DNA of 64,000 nucleotides, taken from NCBI GenBank assembly GCA_964531335.1, contig CAZHEV010000014.1, forward strand, positions 25,398-89,397. The letters run 5' to 3'. Origin of the DNA: CAZHEV01 sp964531335 [NCBI: uncultured bacterium] (GTDB lineage: Bacteria; Eisenbacteria; RBG-16-71-46; CAZHEV01). The notes beneath the pieces were generated by a model. It was not told the DNA's origin and did not search any database. It saw only the letters and a program-made list of their open reading frames with translations. Below, piece after piece: positions 8,164 to 16,767 of the stretch; position 1 is the first letter of the stretch; each line of letters begins with the position of its first letter. The translations under genes and the position numbers were made by a program.

Positions 8164-10548
8164 TCAATAACACTTCGAATATCCGCAGGAAACGCAAACC
8201 ACGCATCCTTCCGTGTGTTTTGTCACATTGCCGCATTCGGGGCACATCAACGGCAGAACGCCGGCCGCGTCATCCGGCGAGCTTTTCACTATGGTGTCGG
8301 TGCCCTTGACGTACATTTCTATGGCCTTCGCGATCGCGTCCGAACACGATAGGGTCTTGCTGCCGTTTTGCCAGGCGTGCAGGTGGCAGCTTATGCCTTT
8401 CAGCTGTTTGACCACCGCCTCCGGGCTTATGCCGCTTCTCAGAGCCAGCGAGACCAGGCGGCTTATGGCCTCCGACTGGGAGGCGGAGCAGCCGCCGGCC
8501 TTTCCCATCTGCGAGAAGATCTCGAAGGGCCCGTGCTCGTCCTGGTTGACGGTTACGTACAGGCTTCCGCATCCGGTGCTAATCTTCCTGGTGGTCCCAT
8601 GTATCACCGGAGGCCGCCCCCGGGGCGATCTGGTGCCGGACCTCACCGCCTTTTCCTGGGGCGCGCCGCTTCCCCTGTTCAAGACCTGCTCCGTGCGGCT
8701 GCCGTCCCTGTATATGGTGACGCCCTTGCACCCCAGCTTGTGGGCCAGCAGGTAGACCTTTTCTACGTCCTTGGGAGCGGCGTCGTGGGGGAAGTTGACG
8801 GTCTTGGATACCGCGTTATGGGTATGTTTCTGGAAAGCGGCCTGCATGCGCACGTGCCACTCCGGCGATATATCGTGAGCGGTCACGAACACCTTCTTTA
8901 CCTGGTCCGGCACGCCTTCCACGTCCTTGAGACTTCCCTTTTCCGCTATGTCTCGCATGAGCTCCTGGCTGTAGAAGCCTTCCATCCTGGCGACCTCGTC
9001 GAAGAGAGGGTTGACCTCGATGAACTCGTCGTTGTCCAGGATGTTCTTGCGGACGAAGCTGACCGCGAATATCGGCTCCACGCCGCCGGAGCAGCCCGCG
9101 ATAATGCTCAGGGTTCCCGTTGGCGCCGTGGTGGTCACGGTGGCGTTTCTGAGCTTGGGCCCGCCCCGCTCCGCGTAGACGCTCATGGCGTAGTTGGGGA
9201 AGGGGCCCTTCTCCTCGGCGATATCCTCGGAGACCTTGCAGGCTTCCCTTGAGATAAAGCTCATGACGGAATCGGCCATGTGGGCGCCCTGCTCGGAGTT
9301 GTAGGGAACCCCCAACTTTATGAGCATGTCGGCGAAGCCCATGACGCCGAGTCCGATCTTCCTGTTGCCCAGGGTGTTGGTCTTTATTATCTCCAACGGA
9401 TACTTGTTGACGTCGATTACGTTGTCCAGGAACCTGACCGCGGTCCTGATGGTCTTTCGCAGCTTTTCGAAATCTATCGACGCGCTGCCGTTCGTTCGGA
9501 CCATCCTGGAGAGATTTATCGAGCCGAGGTTGCAGGACTCGTAAGGCAGAAGCGGCTGTTCTCCGCAGGGATTGGTGCTCTCGATCTCCCCCAGGGCCGG
9601 AGTGGGGTTGTCGCGGTTGACGCGATCGAGAAACACGATACCCGGGTCGCCGTTCTTCCACGCCATGTTGATCACTGTGTCGAAGACCTTGCGCGCCCGC
9701 TCCCTTTTCACCACCTGCTTGTTGTGCGGATTGATCAGGGGGTAATCCCTGTCCTTGAGCACCGCCTCCATGAAGGAGTCCGTGATGCCGACGGAGAGAT
9801 TGAAGTTGTTGAGACGGTCCTCCCTCTCCTTTGCGACTATGAAATCCAGTATGTCGGGATGGTCCACTCTGAGGATGGCCATGTTGGCGCCCCTTCGGGT
9901 GCCCCCCTGCTTGATGGTCTCGGTGGCTGCGTCGAAAACGGTCATGAAGGATATGGGACCGCTCGACACCCCCCTGGTCGACTTGACCACGTCGTTCTTG
10001 GGCCTTATCCTCGAAAAAGAGAAGCCCGTGCCGCCGCCGCTCTTGTGGATAAGGGCCGTGTTCTTTATCGCCTCGAATATGCTCTCCATGGAGTCGTCCA
10101 CGGGGAGCACGAAGCAAGCGGAGAGCTGGCCCAGCTCCCTGCCGGCGTTCATGAGGGTCGGAGAGTTGGGGAGAAACTCGAGGCCCGCCATCATATCGTA
10201 GAACTCGTCCTCCAGGCCCTTGACGTCCGCCTCCGGATCGTACTGCAGCTCGGCCGACGCGACGGCGGCGGCCACGCGCCTGAACATCTCCTCGGGAGTC
10301 TCCAGGGGACGTCCTTCGGCGTCTCGCTTGAGATATCTCCTTTGAAGCACGCGCATCGCGTTCGCCGTCAGCTCCACCTTCGCCGTCTCCTGCTGCTGCT
10401 CGTCGGCCGTCGTCCCGTGACCCCGGCCCTGCCTGCCGCGCGCACCGGTTTCGCGGGGCCTGGGACCGGCGATGGCCTCTTCCACCCCGGGGGATGAGGC
10501 CTCCATGGCCTCGGCGTCCCTGTCCTTGTCGACTCCGTTGTCGTTCAT
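8164..10548 (-). CDS. nrdJ: Adenosylcobalamin-dependent (class II) ribonucleoside reductase
   Basis: 794 residues. An unusual polar, low-complexity N-terminal extension (about residues 1-60, Gly/Arg/Gln/Glu-rich) precedes a class II RNR core with F-L-P-N-S-P-T-L-M-N-A-G, the substrate-site Cys in L-S-A-C-F-V-L-P, the radical-site segment S-T-N-P-C-G-E-Q and T-A-P-T-G-T-L-S. The C-terminal zinc-ribbon tail (C-P-E-C-G ... C-V-S-C-G-Y-S-K-C) supplies the Cys pair that re-reduces the active site. The enzyme makes deoxyribonucleotides using adenosylcobalamin instead of an iron radical and works with or without oxygen. A GAGG lies 9 bases before the ATG. Upstream are two NrdR-like boxes; downstream is a strong terminator. 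Confidence 0.95.
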   Translation of the reverse strand: MNDNGVDKDRDAEAMEASSPGVEEAIAGPRPRETGARGRQGRGHGTTADEQQQETAKVELTANAMRVLQRRYLKRDAEGRPLETPEEMFRRVAAAVASAELQYDPEADVKGLEDEFYDMMAGLEFLPNSPTLMNAGRELGQLSACFVLPVDDSMESIFEAIKNTALIHKSGGGTGFSFSRIRPKNDVVKSTRGVSSGPISFMTVFDAATETIKQGGTRRGANMAILRVDHPDILDFIVAKEREDRLNNFNLSVGITDSFMEAVLKDRDYPLINPHNKQVVKRERARKVFDTVINMAWKNGDPGIVFLDRVNRDNPTPALGEIESTNPCGEQPLLPYESCNLGSINLSRMVRTNGSASIDFEKLRKTIRTAVRFLDNVIDVNKYPLEIIKTNTLGNRKIGLGVMGFADMLIKLGVPYNSEQGAHMADSVMSFISREACKVSEDIAEEKGPFPNYAMSVYAERGGPKLRNATVTTTAPTGTLSIIAGCSGGVEPIFAVSFVRKNILDNDEFIEVNPLFDEVARMEGFYSQELMRDIAEKGSLKDVEGVPDQVKKVFVTAHDISPEWHVRMQAAFQKHTHNAVSKTVNFPHDAAPKDVEKVYLLAHKLGCKGVTIYRDGSRTEQVLNRGSGAPQEKAVRSGTRSPRGRPPVIHGTTRKISTGCGSLYVTVNQDEHGPFEIFSQMGKAGGCSASQSEAISRLVSLALRSGISPEAVVKQLKGISCHLHAWQNGSKTLSCSDAIAKAIEMYVKGTDTIVKSSPDDAAGVLPLMCPECGNVTKHTEGCVVCVSCGYSKCY

Positions 10549-10657
10549 GGGTCTGAACCTCTTTGAGGGAAGGTATCCCCTTTAATTTGGATAGATTTAG
10601 ATAGTTTGAGATTTGGGCGTAGAAGGTCGCCTGGTGCCCTCCGCGACTACAATTCCC

Positions 10658-10705
10658 AGCTTATATATTGTAGCATTCGGACAAGTAGAACACAAGATGT
10701 TGTGT
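10658..10705 (-). promoter_or_regulatory. nrdJ promoter with tandem NrdR-like boxes
   Basis: Box 1 at 10690-10705 is ACACAAGATGTTGTGT, 14 of 16 to the NrdR consensus acaCwAtATaTwGtgt. Box 2 at 10658-10673 (AGCTTATATATTGTAG) matches 11 of 16. The starts are 32 bases apart, about three helical turns, the usual spacing for tandem NrdR boxes. On the minus strand they overlap a -35 TTGTGT (10695-10690) and -10 TACAAT (10672-10667) with 17 bases between. NrdR represses RNR genes when dATP/ATP binds it. Confidence 0.75.
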
Positions 10706-10925
10706 GTCAAGGGAAAAAACGAGGAGCCCCTCCCGGGCTCTCCCGTCGGGAATCGGTACCCGGGCGAAAGAGCTTACAGGGCATGGGGTTCCGGAGCGCC
10801 CATCATCTTTATCGAAATGCCAATCGTTTCCCCTTGACTCCTTCCGGGCAGGGCGCGATCTTAATTGTAACATATGAGCATAGTTTGAATTGATGGCTTA
10901 GAAGCGTTTCTCGAGGTGGAATGCG

Positions 10926-11279
10926 ATGGCGGAGCGAGCGGCTGAGAGCTGCGGGGTCGATGAGGCAAGGGCGGCCCGGGCGGCGTCGCAGATGTTGGCG
11001 GAAGCGACCTACCGGGACGTATCGGAGGTCTTCCGGGTCCTGGGTGATGGAACCAGGGTGCGGATCCTGGACGCGGTCTCGCGCGAAGAGCTCTGCGTGT
11101 GCGACATATCCGCGGTGCTCGGCATGAGCCCCTCGGCGGTCTCGCATCACCTGCGCACGCTGCGGAACCTGAAGCTCGTCAAGCGCAGAAGAGAGGGCAA
11201 GAAGGTGTATTATAGCTCAAAGGACTCCCACGTGACCGTCTTGCTTTCACAGGCGTTGGACCATGTCCGGCATCAATAG
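10926..11279 (+). CDS. ArsR/SmtB-family metal-sensing repressor
   Basis: 117 residues with a winged helix-turn-helix. The segment E-L-C-V-C-D-I-S carries the Cys-x-Cys metal-sensing motif of ArsR/CadC-type repressors, and M-S-P-S-A-V-S-H-H-L-R-T-L-R is the recognition helix. A further Cys near the N-terminus (E-S-C-G-V-D) could complete a CadC-like thiolate site. The ATG at 10926 has GAGG 9 bases upstream. These repressors leave DNA when they bind Cd, Zn, Pb, Cu or As. It is first in a cluster with a PAP2 phosphatase and a P1B ATPase, so it probably controls metal export. I could not define an operator with confidence. Confidence 0.88.
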   Translation: MAERAAESCGVDEARAARAASQMLAEATYRDVSEVFRVLGDGTRVRILDAVSREELCVCDISAVLGMSPSAVSHHLRTLRNLKLVKRRREGKKVYYSSKDSHVTVLLSQALDHVRHQ

Positions 11280-11336
11280 CCGGCTCGATGGAGAAGGCCG
11301 GCCTCGGTCCGGCGCAGGAGGTATGCCCGCCAACCC

Positions 11337-11933
11337 ATGCTCGAACCTTTGATGGAATTCGACAGATGGCTCTTTCGTACGATCAACCAAGAGGGCGCGA
11401 ACCCGTTGTTCGACGCGGTCATGCCTTTTCTGACCGACTTCTCGAACTTCGAGATACCGCTGGCGATAGTCTGGGTGCTCCTGCTGGTTTTCGGCGGCAG
11501 GCGGGGCAGGGTGACCGCCCTGGCGGTGGCAATCACTCTTCTTCTGACCGATCAGGTATCGAGTCACGTCGTCAAGCCCCTGGCTCAGAGGGAGCGCCCG
11601 TGCGTGGCGCTGGAGGAGGTGAGGCTGCTGGTGGGTTTCAAGAACACGCTCTCCTTTACGTCCTCGCACGCGGCGAACATATTCGGAGCGGCGACAGTGC
11701 TCTCTCTGGCCTACGGGCGCCTGACCGCCGGTTTTCTGATAATAGCGGCGGCGGTCGCCTACTCCAGGGTCTACGTGGGGGTGCATTACCCCTTCGACGT
11801 CATAGCCGGGGCGGTCTTGGGCGCGGGAACAGGGTTGGGCGTGAGCGCACTGGCGGGGGCGGCTCTCAGAAGATGGTGGAGACGGAAAAGGGAAGCCGTC
11901 CGGGGAGATGAGGATGAAGAAAGCGGTCCTTGA
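11337..11933 (+). CDS. PAP2-family membrane phosphatase (undecaprenyl-diphosphatase-like)
   Basis: 198 residues with about five membrane segments. The three PAP2 signature blocks are present: K-P-L-A-Q-R-E-R-P, T-S-S-H (the P-S-G-H position) and S-R-V-Y-V-G-V-H-Y-P-F-D. PAP2 enzymes remove phosphate from lipid phosphates or diphosphates such as undecaprenyl diphosphate. The AGGAGGT at 11316-11322 is 14 bases from ATG 11337; an 8-codon reading frame starting at 11323 ends at TGATG over an alternative in-frame Met at 11352, so the true start could be 11352. It sits between the repressor and the metal ATPase and overlaps the latter, so it is probably co-transcribed; its link to metals is unknown. 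Confidence 0.85.
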   Translation: MLEPLMEFDRWLFRTINQEGANPLFDAVMPFLTDFSNFEIPLAIVWVLLLVFGGRRGRVTALAVAITLLLTDQVSSHVVKPLAQRERPCVALEEVRLLVGFKNTLSFTSSHAANIFGAATVLSLAYGRLTAGFLIIAAAVAYSRVYVGVHYPFDVIAGAVLGAGTGLGVSALAGAALRRWWRRKREAVRGDEDEESGP

Positions 11934-14100
11934 GATAACAGCGAAGGACGCGTGGGGCTGCGACAAGAAGCGTCCGGGCACCAGGCTGAGTTTCTCCGTG
12001 GCCGGAATGCACTGCGCGGAATGCGCCCTCAATATAGAGAGGTCCGTCAAGCACATCTCGGGCGTCCTCGGCGCCGACGTCAACTATGTGTCCGGGTCCG
12101 CAGTGGTCTGGTACGACCCTTACAGGGTCAGTCCGGAGCGAATAAGGCGGGCCATCGAAAGGCCCGGCTATAAAGTCGGCGACTCCGTGATGACGCAGGC
12201 CTCTTCATGGCTGGGTCGGAACAGGCTCAGGCTTTCCGTGGCGGCCTCCGGGGCGTGCCTGGCGGCGGCCTGGGGCATCAGGGCGCTCTATCCCGAAGGA
12301 TACGGCGGGATCTGGTCGCCCGGCGTAGCGCTCGCGCTCGCCGCCGTCGCGGTGGGGGGCCTGGCGATCTTCATAAACGCCGTGAGGACCCTCTTGTCGT
12401 TGAACGCAAACGTCAACGTGCTGGTGACGGCGGCGGCCGCCGCCGCCATAGCGATAGGGGACTACACCGAGGCCGCCACCGTGGTGTTCATACTCGTCCT
12501 TGGAGAAATGCTCGAGGACTTCGCCGTCCGCAAGACCAAGAGAGCGATATCGGGCTTGATCAAGCTGACGCCGAAGGCCGCGACCGTGCGCAGGGACGGC
12601 AAGGAGATAGAGGTTCCCGCCGACTCGGTCCGGGTCGGCGACATAGTCCTTGTCAGGCCCGGCGACCGAGTTCCGGTCGACGGCGAGGTCACCTCGGGCA
12701 AGGGCCACGTGGACGAATCCACGATCACCGGCGAGCCGGTCCCGGTCGAGGCCGGCCCGGGCTCGGAGGTCTACAGCGGCACGGTCCTGACCACCGGATA
12801 TGTGGAGCTCAGCGCCGGCAAGGTGAGCGCCGACTCGACACTGGCCAGGATCAAGAGGCTGGTGGTGGAGGCGCAGAGGGAAAAGGCGCCGGTCCAAAGG
12901 ACCATGGACTCGCTGGCCCGCTACTTCGTGCCGGCGGTCTTCATGGCGGCGGCGATCACCTTTGCGGTGACAAATGTCATGGAGCGGGCGATAACGGTCT
13001 TGATAGTCGCGTGCCCGTGCGCCCTTGTGCTGGGAACGCCCACCGCCGTAGTGGCGGGGCTGGGCCGGGCCGCCAGAGACGGCATTCTCATCAAAGGAGG
13101 GGCCTTCCTGGAGACGGCGGGCCGGGTCGACGCCGTGCTGCTCGACAAGACCGGGACCGTCACGGAGGGAGCCCCGAAGGTCGTCGATATAGTGCGCATG
13201 GACCATCACAGCGAGGAAGAGATCCTGAAGCTGGCGGCCTCCGTGGAGAAGATGTCGGGCCATCCGCTCGGCGCCGCGGTGCTCGAAGAGGCCTCCCGTC
13301 GCGGCCTCGCGCTCGAACAGGGCCGCGACTTCGTCATCGAGAAGGGTATGGGGGTCGCCGCTTCCGTGGGCGAGAGGTCCGTCCATGTCGGCAGCCCGAG
13401 GTACATGGAGCGGCTGGGCGTGTTCGTGCCCGAGCGGCTCGCCGGCGCCGCCGGCGACGGCGGGGGGCACGGCAGAGGATCGATACTCGTAAGCCACGAC
13501 GGGGAGCTCTGCGGCGCGATATCTGTTTGGGATCCGCCGCGCGAGGGGGCGGCCGAGGCTGTCTCGGATCTGCGAAGCGCCGGGGTCTCACGGGTGGTCA
13601 TGCTCACGGGCGACGGCCGTCATTCCGCGAAGAGGGCGGCGGAGCTTGTGGGGATAGACGAGGTGCACGCCGAGATGCTGCCGGAGGAGAAGCTCGACTG
13701 GGTCAGAAGTCTCAAGGGCGAGGGCTATCGCGTGGCCGTCGTCGGAGACGGCGTCAACGACGCTCCGGCCCTGGCGGCGGCTGACGTGGGAGTGGCCATG
13801 GGGGCGAAGGGGACCGACGTGGCGATGGAGACGGCGGATATCGCTCTCATGTCCGACGATCTTTCCCGCGTGCCCGAGGCGATCTCTCTGGGAAAGAGAG
13901 CGATCCGGGTGATAGGACAGAACGCGGTCTTCGCGCTCGGGTTCAATCTCGCGATGGTCGCGCTGGCCGCATGGGGAGCCCTGGACATGATCGAGGGGGC
14001 CCTGGTTCACCAGGCCAGCTCTCTGGGGGTCATAGCCAACTCCATGAGACTTTTCGTGGGCGGCCGGCGCTCCGGCGGGCGCGGGCGGGCGAAAAGTTGA
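11914..14100 (+). CDS. P1B-type heavy-metal-translocating ATPase
   Basis: 728 residues from ATG 11914, which has GGGGAG at 11902-11907; an ATG at 11908 abuts that site. An N-terminal HMA domain carries G-M-H-C-A-E-C (Cys34, Cys37). Then come membrane helices, the actuator T-G-E-P motif, the transmembrane metal site Cys367-Pro368-Cys369, phosphorylated Asp411 in D-K-T-G-T-V-T, H-P-L-G and G-D-G-V-N-D-A-P. The last membrane helix reads H-Q-A-S-S-L-G-V-I-A-N-S, without the D-x-G of classical Zn/Cd pumps or the M-x-x-S-S of Cu pumps, so the metal cannot be named safely. It exports a soft metal using ATP and is expected to be induced through the ArsR protein upstream. Confidence 0.92.
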   Translation: MKKAVLEITAKDAWGCDKKRPGTRLSFSVAGMHCAECALNIERSVKHISGVLGADVNYVSGSAVVWYDPYRVSPERIRRAIERPGYKVGDSVMTQASSWLGRNRLRLSVAASGACLAAAWGIRALYPEGYGGIWSPGVALALAAVAVGGLAIFINAVRTLLSLNANVNVLVTAAAAAAIAIGDYTEAATVVFILVLGEMLEDFAVRKTKRAISGLIKLTPKAATVRRDGKEIEVPADSVRVGDIVLVRPGDRVPVDGEVTSGKGHVDESTITGEPVPVEAGPGSEVYSGTVLTTGYVELSAGKVSADSTLARIKRLVVEAQREKAPVQRTMDSLARYFVPAVFMAAAITFAVTNVMERAITVLIVACPCALVLGTPTAVVAGLGRAARDGILIKGGAFLETAGRVDAVLLDKTGTVTEGAPKVVDIVRMDHHSEEEILKLAASVEKMSGHPLGAAVLEEASRRGLALEQGRDFVIEKGMGVAASVGERSVHVGSPRYMERLGVFVPERLAGAAGDGGGHGRGSILVSHDGELCGAISVWDPPREGAAEAVSDLRSAGVSRVVMLTGDGRHSAKRAAELVGIDEVHAEMLPEEKLDWVRSLKGEGYRVAVVGDGVNDAPALAAADVGVAMGAKGTDVAMETADIALMSDDLSRVPEAISLGKRAIRVIGQNAVFALGFNLAMVALAAWGALDMIEGALVHQASSLGVIANSMRLFVGGRRSGGRGRAKS

Positions 14101-14112
14101 AGCCGCGCCCGC
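14075..14112 (+). terminator. Hairpin at the end of the metal operon
   Basis: GCGGGCGCGG (14075-14084) pairs perfectly with CCGCGCCCGC (14103-14112), spanning the stop codon of the ATPase. A short T-containing stretch (CTCTTTTG) follows after a few bases. Plausible terminator without an immediate T run. Confidence 0.5.
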
Positions 14113-14129
14113 AAAGGCCTCTTTTGACG

Positions 14130-14159
14130 TTGACCGCGGGCGGGCGAAGTAGTTACGAT
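14130..14159 (+). promoter_or_regulatory. Possible promoter of the YbbR gene
   Basis: TTGACC at 14130-14135, an 18-base spacer and TACGAT at 14154-14159, ending 44 bases before the start codon. Confidence 0.4.
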
Positions 14160-14203
14160 GACCGTAGTTCGCGCACTCAACTATCCCACATGCGACTTGA
14201 GCC

Positions 14204-14923
14204 ATGTCTCTCAACTTGAAGAACATCTTTACGCAGCGGCTCGGCCTCAAGCTCGCGTCGATCTTGTTGTCCCTGGTCGTATTCACGCACGTCTATACCG
14301 AGCAGGAGAGGGAATGGATACTCGACGTCCCTCTGGAGATAACCGGCCTCTCGGAAGATCTCTGCTACGTCTCTTCCCCGCCGGCCAAAGTCGTCGCCCA
14401 GGTAAGGGGAAAGGGCAAGAACCTCATAAAGCTCAAGTTCAAGGAGGCCCGCGCGATGGTCGACCTCAGCAATGTCGGACAGGGAACGGTGAGAAGGGTG
14501 CTGTCCGGGTCGGACGTCGTGATTCCGCCGGACTTGAACGTGACCGTGGCGGACGTCCTCGAACCGAACGTGCTGAGCCTCGAGCTGGACTCCAGAGTGG
14601 AGAAGTCGGTCAGGGTGGTGCCGGTCTACTCGGGCGCTCTGGCTTCCGGCTTGTCCTTGAGCGGTCCTCCGGAGGTCGAGCCCGAGCAGATAAAGGTCAG
14701 CGGCGCCCGGAAGGTGATCGCCCAGCTCGATTACATCAACACCGAGCCCATCGACATCGGGGGGATGACCGACAAGAGCACCGTCGAGGCGGAACTCGAC
14801 CCCGGCGCCCTTAACCTGGCTCTCGAGCCCTCGAGCGTCCGGGTGACCTTTGTGCTGGAGAAGGCGGAACAGAGGCGGCGCGGAGACGAAGACTTAGGGG
14901 GCTCGTCCCTCGACGGCGGCTAG
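14204..14923 (+). CDS. YbbR-domain membrane-anchored protein
   Basis: 239 residues. One membrane anchor (about residues 13-30, L-K-L-A-S-I-L-L-S-L-V-V-F) is followed by an extracytoplasmic part with YbbR-type repeats (P-L-E-I-T-G-L, then P-P-A-K-V-V-A-Q-V-R-G and V-V-P-V-Y-S-G). YbbR proteins, such as CdaR, regulate the diadenylate cyclase CdaA, which is usually encoded next door. No cyclase gene lies beside it here, so that role is uncertain. The start codon has only a weak upstream ribosome site. The gene stands alone between the metal operon and the HU gene. Confidence 0.75.
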   Translation: MSLNLKNIFTQRLGLKLASILLSLVVFTHVYTEQEREWILDVPLEITGLSEDLCYVSSPPAKVVAQVRGKGKNLIKLKFKEARAMVDLSNVGQGTVRRVLSGSDVVIPPDLNVTVADVLEPNVLSLELDSRVEKSVRVVPVYSGALASGLSLSGPPEVEPEQIKVSGARKVIAQLDYINTEPIDIGGMTDKSTVEAELDPGALNLALEPSSVRVTFVLEKAEQRRRGDEDLGGSSLDGG

Positions 14924-15425
14924 GCGATGTCGAGGAACGGCCCCGACCCCAGGGTACGGGCGGCGCCGGCGACTGGTCTCAGCTTCTTAGTGTGGCCGGT
15001 GAGCTCCTTAGTTGGCTGCTGCCGGCGCCACCCGGATTCTCTTATGCCCCGTGATGCGCTTTTTTCTCTTATGGGAAACGCAGCCGGTTTCCCGGAGAAG
15101 GTCGAAGGGCGGCTGCGATGGGGCGATCGCGCCTCCCTCTGTCTTGCGGTCCAGCCGGGCCGCGGACGAAGGCTCCCAAGTCTCCGCCCGCGACGTTGTT
15201 CCGGCTGCTTTCCCTCCCCCACTGTGTCGCAATGCAAGGCACGTGCCTTTATGCGCTTCTGAGCGCTCTTGGCGCCGTTGCGTTGAAAACGCGCTCTTTG
15301 CGGCACTTGCGGCGGGAAGGCGGACGCGGCCCTTTTGGGGGCGGCGGCCCGTTTTCGTGCGAGCTGCACTGCCGGGCGTTGCAGTTCACCAGACTTGCCG
15401 CCGGAACCTTATGGGAAAAAAAGCC
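14924..15425. other. Intergenic region with no convincing gene
   Basis: About 500 bases between the YbbR gene and the HU promoter. Open frames on both strands give Arg/Pro/Ser-rich low-complexity proteins without ribosome sites, so none is called. It contains the long hairpin at 14957-15034, which may end the YbbR transcript or belong to an unrecognised RNA. No match to RNase P, tmRNA, SRP RNA or a tRNA was seen by eye. Confidence 0.45.
14957..15034 (+). repeat. Long imperfect hairpin after the YbbR gene
   Basis: CGGGCGGCGCCGGC (14957-14970) pairs with GCCGGCGCCACCCG (15021-15034), 13 of 14 positions, around a 50-base loop. No T run follows directly, so a terminator role is uncertain. Confidence 0.5.
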
Positions 15426-15454
15426 TTGACGGTTTTTCGGGCTTGTGCTATCGA
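15426..15454 (+). promoter_or_regulatory. Promoter of the HU gene
   Basis: TTGACG at 15426-15431, a 17-base spacer and TATCGA at 15449-15454, about 97 bases before the HU start. Confidence 0.55.
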
Positions 15455-15550
15455 GGCTTTCAACGGAGTGGGATCCCCTTGGGGCTCCAGCAAGGCACCC
15501 GCGCCGGCGGCCTTGCGTACGCGCGCCGGCAAGCGGAAAGGAGCGTCCGT

Positions 15551-15832
15551 ATGACCAAAGCCGATCTTGTTGACGAGATTTCGGACCGCACAGGCCTGAC
15601 CAAGAAGGACGTGGCGGACACGGTGGACGAGTTCATTCGTGCTGTTATCGGGGCTCTGAAGAACGGCCATCACATTGAGATAAGAGGATTCGGCACCTTC
15701 AGGGTCAAGGAGCGTAAACCGCGCACGGCCAGAAATCCCCGCACTGGGGAGACGGTGCCCGTCCCCGCCAGGAAGGTCCCGGTCTTCAAAGTCTCCAAAG
15801 AACTCAAGGAGCTGGTTACACAGTCCTTGTGA
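15551..15832 (+). CDS. HU/IHF-family DNA-binding protein
   Basis: 93 residues, the usual size. The ATG at 15551 follows AAAGGAG (15537-15543) at 7 bases. The N-terminal helices (M-T-K-A-D-L-V-D-E-I) are followed by G-F-G-T-F and the DNA-binding arm with R-N-P-R-T-G-E-T, the family signature. HU bends and compacts DNA. An in-frame extension upstream of 15551 is not needed and lacks support. Whether it is an HU homodimer or an IHF-like subunit cannot be told from sequence. Confidence 0.95.
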   Translation: MTKADLVDEISDRTGLTKKDVADTVDEFIRAVIGALKNGHHIEIRGFGTFRVKERKPRTARNPRTGETVPVPARKVPVFKVSKELKELVTQSL

Positions 15833-15882
15833 GACGACGGGCCTTTAGCGCCGGGAAGGTCGGACGCGGGCGCCGTCGTCTC
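15831..15882. terminator. Inverted repeat after the HU gene
   Basis: GAGACGACGG (15831-15840) pairs perfectly with CCGTCGTCTC (15873-15882), beginning inside the HU stop codon. It lies between convergent genes and may serve both, although no T run is present. Confidence 0.45.
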
Positions 15883-15994
15883 GTGAGAGAGCAATGCTCG
15901 CTCGGGGCCCGACAGGCCGACTTGGCGCTGAGCCCACTTCCAGCGAGCCGGCAGGCGCCGGGCCGGCACGCCTTGATGGGAGGCGCCCTGCGCT

Positions 15995-16678
15995 CTAATC
16001 CCTGCCCCTGAGCAAGAGCAACCTGATGAGGGTCATTACCGCCATCGCGGCGGAGGCAACGTAGGTCAGTGCCGCGGCGTTCAAGACTTTCGACGCCGGA
16101 GCCATCTCCGCCTCCGCGAGGGCGCCGCTGCCTCTGAGCATCTGCCTGGCCCGCTTGCTCGCGTCAAGCTCCACGGGCAAAGTCACCAGCTGAAACAGAA
16201 CCGCGAAAGAGAAAAGTATTATCCCTATGTCCAGAAGCGGGGGTATCTGGAAAAGCAGACCGCCGATGAACAGCGGGAAGAGCATGGTGCTGCCCAGGTT
16301 GGCGAAAGGGACGAGCTTGTCCCTTATGACTATCGCCTTGTAACCCGTTCCGTGCTGGACGGCGTGTCCTACTTCGTGGGCCGCGATTCCCAGCGCGGCG
16401 ACGGATCTGCCCCCGTACACCTGAGGCGAGAGGGCTATCACTTTGTTCCGGGGATCGAAGTGGTCCGCAAGGTCCCGCTCCACGGGCGTCACCTTGATGT
16501 CGCCGAGCTGATTCCGGCTGAGCAGCAGTGAAGCCACCTCGCGCCCGGTCATTCGGCCCGAGGCCTGAACCTTGGAGTACTTAGCGAACGCGGACTTCAC
16601 CCTGTGTTGCGCGTAGATCCCGAGCACCAGGGCGGGGATGAGCAAGAAAAAGGTCCAATCGAACGGATAGATGAACAT
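15995..16678 (-). CDS. Membrane zinc metallopeptidase, YugP-like
   Basis: 227 residues from ATG 16678 (M-F-I-Y-P-F), chosen because GGAGG lies 10 bases upstream on the minus strand; the frame is open to 16738 but that extension lacks such a site. A membrane helix near the N-terminus, the zinc motif H-E-V-G-H at 101-105 and about three further C-terminal helices match the DUF2268/YugP neutral zinc metallopeptidase family. The substrate is unknown in the family. It converges on the HU gene and has its own promoter. Confidence 0.88.
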   Translation of the reverse strand: MFIYPFDWTFFLLIPALVLGIYAQHRVKSAFAKYSKVQASGRMTGREVASLLLSRNQLGDIKVTPVERDLADHFDPRNKVIALSPQVYGGRSVAALGIAAHEVGHAVQHGTGYKAIVIRDKLVPFANLGSTMLFPLFIGGLLFQIPPLLDIGIILFSFAVLFQLVTLPVELDASKRARQMLRGSGALAEAEMAPASKVLNAAALTYVASAAMAVMTLIRLLLLRGRD

Positions 16679-16738
16679 TGCGGGGCTACCTCCATGGTAC
16701 CGTTGCCGCGTGCTACGGTGTATTCTCTTCGCAACCAA

Positions 16739-16767
16739 ACGTTAAGTATTCGTCGCCCCTGTGTCAA
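16739..16767 (-). promoter_or_regulatory. Promoter of the zinc metallopeptidase gene
   Basis: On the minus strand TTGACA (16767-16762), a 17-base spacer and TAACGT (16744-16739), 61 bases before the start codon. Confidence 0.55.

Noticed and set aside
14927-15262. 111-residue open frame after the YbbR gene
   Set aside because: No ribosome site, low-complexity composition and an internal strong hairpin; it looks like chance coding potential in GC-rich DNA.
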